Shown in pieces: positions 62,804-64,000 of a stretch of 64,000 nt of DNA. The position numbers and the translations under genes were made by a program. Source of the stretch: Comamonadaceae bacterium M7527 (GTDB taxonomy: Bacteria; Pseudomonadota; Gammaproteobacteria; Burkholderiales; Burkholderiaceae_C); NCBI GenBank assembly GCA_021044545.1, contig CP087990.1, positions 1,240,001 through 1,304,000 of the forward strand. The letters run 5' to 3'. The notes beneath the pieces were generated by a model. It did no database searches, was not told the DNA's origin, and saw only the letters and a list, made by a program, of their open reading frames with translations. Each line of letters begins with the position of its first letter. The first letter of the stretch is position 1.

Positions 62804-63885
62804 AAACACTGGCCCAGCTACGCGAGTCTATTGACGCTTTAGACCAACACATTTTGGCCTTGCTCAATGCGCGTGCACAGTGTGCCCATGAGGTGGGCGA
62901 GCTTAAAAAACGAGATGGCTCTGCGGTGTTTCGCCCTGACCGCGAAGCGCAGGTTATCAAGCATTTGCAAGACACCAATACTGGCCTCATCAAGCCCGAG
63001 AGCATTGGCCATATCTGGCGCGAGGTCATGTCTGCATGCCGTGCGCTTGAGGCACCTCAGCGCATTGCGTTTCTGGGGCCAGCAGGTACCTTCAGTCAGC
63101 AAGCGGCACTGTCCTTTTTTGGCACCAGCATCACAGAGCTGCCCTGCGCATCGATTGATGACGTGTTTAGAGCCACAGCAGCCGGCAGCGCAGATTTTGG
63201 CGTGGTACCTGTTGAAAACTCCACTGAAGGCGTGGTCACGCGCTCGCTGGATTTACTGCTGCAGTCACCCGCACACATCATTGGCGAGTCCAGCCTGCTG
63301 GTGCGCCACCATTTGCTGCGCTTGGACAACTCGCTTGATGGCATAGAGGTGGTACTGGCTCACCCACAAGCTTTGGCCCAGTGCCAAGACTGGCTTAGCA
63401 AACATTTGCCAGGTGCTGAGCGCCGCGCCGTTGCCAGCAACGCCGAAGGCGCACGCTTGGCCAAAGACAACCCGGCTTGGGCCGCCATTGCCAGCGAGCG
63501 TGCCGCCAGTCAATACGGCCTGCACATTGCAGCGCACGCAATACAAGACGATGCCCACAACCGCACACGATTTGCCGTGATCTGTTTGCCCTCCACGCTG
63601 GAGGCACCTGCGGCAACTGGCGCTGATTGCACCAGCTTGGCCGTATCGGTGACCAACCGCCCAGGTGCGCTGCACGACTTGTTGGTGCCCCTCAAAACAC
63701 ATGGCGTATCCATGACGCGCTTTGAGTCTCGCCCTGCACGACAAGGCGGCCAGTGGGAGTACACCTTCTTTATTGACCTGGTAGGCCACCCCTCACAGCC
63801 CGGCATGCAACAGGCCTTGGAAGCGCTGCAGTCACTGTGCGCTTTTTACAAAGTACTGGGCACTTACCCCGCAGCTGATGCTTAA
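62800..63885 (+). CDS. pheA: Chorismate mutase / prephenate dehydratase (P-protein)
   Basis: 361 residues. Chorismate mutase domain 1-85 (LRESIDALDQHILALLNARAQCAHEVGELKK), prephenate dehydratase from about 92 (IAFLGPAGTFSQQAA, VPVENSTEGVVTRSLDLL), and an ACT domain with the ESRP motif (MTRFESRPARQGGQWEYTFFIDL) for Phe feedback. Confidence 0.95.
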   Translation: MKTLAQLRESIDALDQHILALLNARAQCAHEVGELKKRDGSAVFRPDREAQVIKHLQDTNTGLIKPESIGHIWREVMSACRALEAPQRIAFLGPAGTFSQQAALSFFGTSITELPCASIDDVFRATAAGSADFGVVPVENSTEGVVTRSLDLLLQSPAHIIGESSLLVRHHLLRLDNSLDGIEVVLAHPQALAQCQDWLSKHLPGAERRAVASNAEGARLAKDNPAWAAIASERAASQYGLHIAAHAIQDDAHNRTRFAVICLPSTLEAPAATGADCTSLAVSVTNRPGALHDLLVPLKTHGVSMTRFESRPARQGGQWEYTFFIDLVGHPSQPGMQQALEALQSLCAFYKVLGTYPAADA

Positions 63886-64000
63886 ATCAACCGCTGATAT
63901 CCGCTCGCTATGCGTCATAGGCTGCGGGCTTATGGGCGGCTCATTTGCCTTGGCGCTGAAAGCCAAGTACCCACAGCTGCGTGTGACAGGCGTTGGCCGA
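63878..64000 (+). CDS. tyrA: Prephenate dehydrogenase, partial at the window end
   Basis: 41 codons: MLKSTADIRSLCVIGCGLMGGSFALALKAKYPQLRVTGVGR, with the NAD-binding GxGxxG motif (GCGLMGGS). Overlaps the pheA stop by 8 bp, the usual arrangement before hisC/tyrA in this group. The rest is off the window. Confidence 0.85.
   Translation, partial: MLKSTADIRSLCVIGCGLMGGSFALALKAKYPQLRVTGVGR

Noticed and set aside
1..64000. tRNA genes and insertion sequences
   Set aside because: I found no tRNA cloverleaf other than the tmRNA end, and no transposase or terminal inverted repeats of an IS.

Overview
The window is a Burkholderiales-type (probably Comamonadaceae) chromosome carrying a large prophage and accessory island. 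The host assignment rests on the gene neighbourhood gph-ubiG, an OmpA-family gene, gyrA-serC-pheA-tyrA, on the tmRNA tag ANDERFALAA, and on the GDP-fucose exopolysaccharide genes; it is an inference, not a database result.

Layout. 1-3.9 kb: host sugar-nucleotide genes on the minus strand (gmd, fcl, manC) behind an EPS-type MarR regulator. 4.0-8.6 kb: a minus-strand operon of an HTH/NusG-type antiterminator, a large serine recombinase and two ParB-domain genes. 8.8-10.2 kb: lysis cassette (Rz with embedded Rz1, glucosaminidase, holin). 10.3-15.7 kb: a radical SAM/SPASM enzyme, two double-stranded beta-helix oxygenases, three unknown genes and a tail-fibre gene whose product ends in NCDCNCNCNCCGC. 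15.7-35.7 kb: a complete HK97-like head and lambda-like siphovirus tail block. 35.9-45.8 kb: HNH nuclease, small genes, ParB-methyltransferase, primase/helicase, early genes and a XRE regulator. 46-52.7 kb: an AbiEi-like/Fic gene behind 23-bp tandem repeats, a three-gene operon of unknown function, and a DUF2924/serine-recombinase module. 53-55.5 kb: a tiny basic ORF and a 686-residue reverse transcriptase. 56.0-64 kb: ssrA and host housekeeping genes.

How it works together. Late genes run leftwards from terminase to lysis, in the order terminase, portal, protease, capsid, head-tail joining, tail tube, G/GT chaperone with a -1 slip site, tape measure, tail tip, fibres, modification enzymes and lysis. 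The most unusual set is the rSAM/SPASM enzyme, the HxD...H oxygenase and a second DSBH protein encoded just after the Cys/Asn-tailed fibre. I propose a phage-encoded post-translational modification system for the fibre tip. This is inference from synteny and motifs.

Caution. At least seven reading frames, including host serC and ubiG, are interrupted by short indels, most of them next to short homopolymers. This pattern suggests residual sequencing error rather than real decay, so the split genes are best read as probably intact in the organism.
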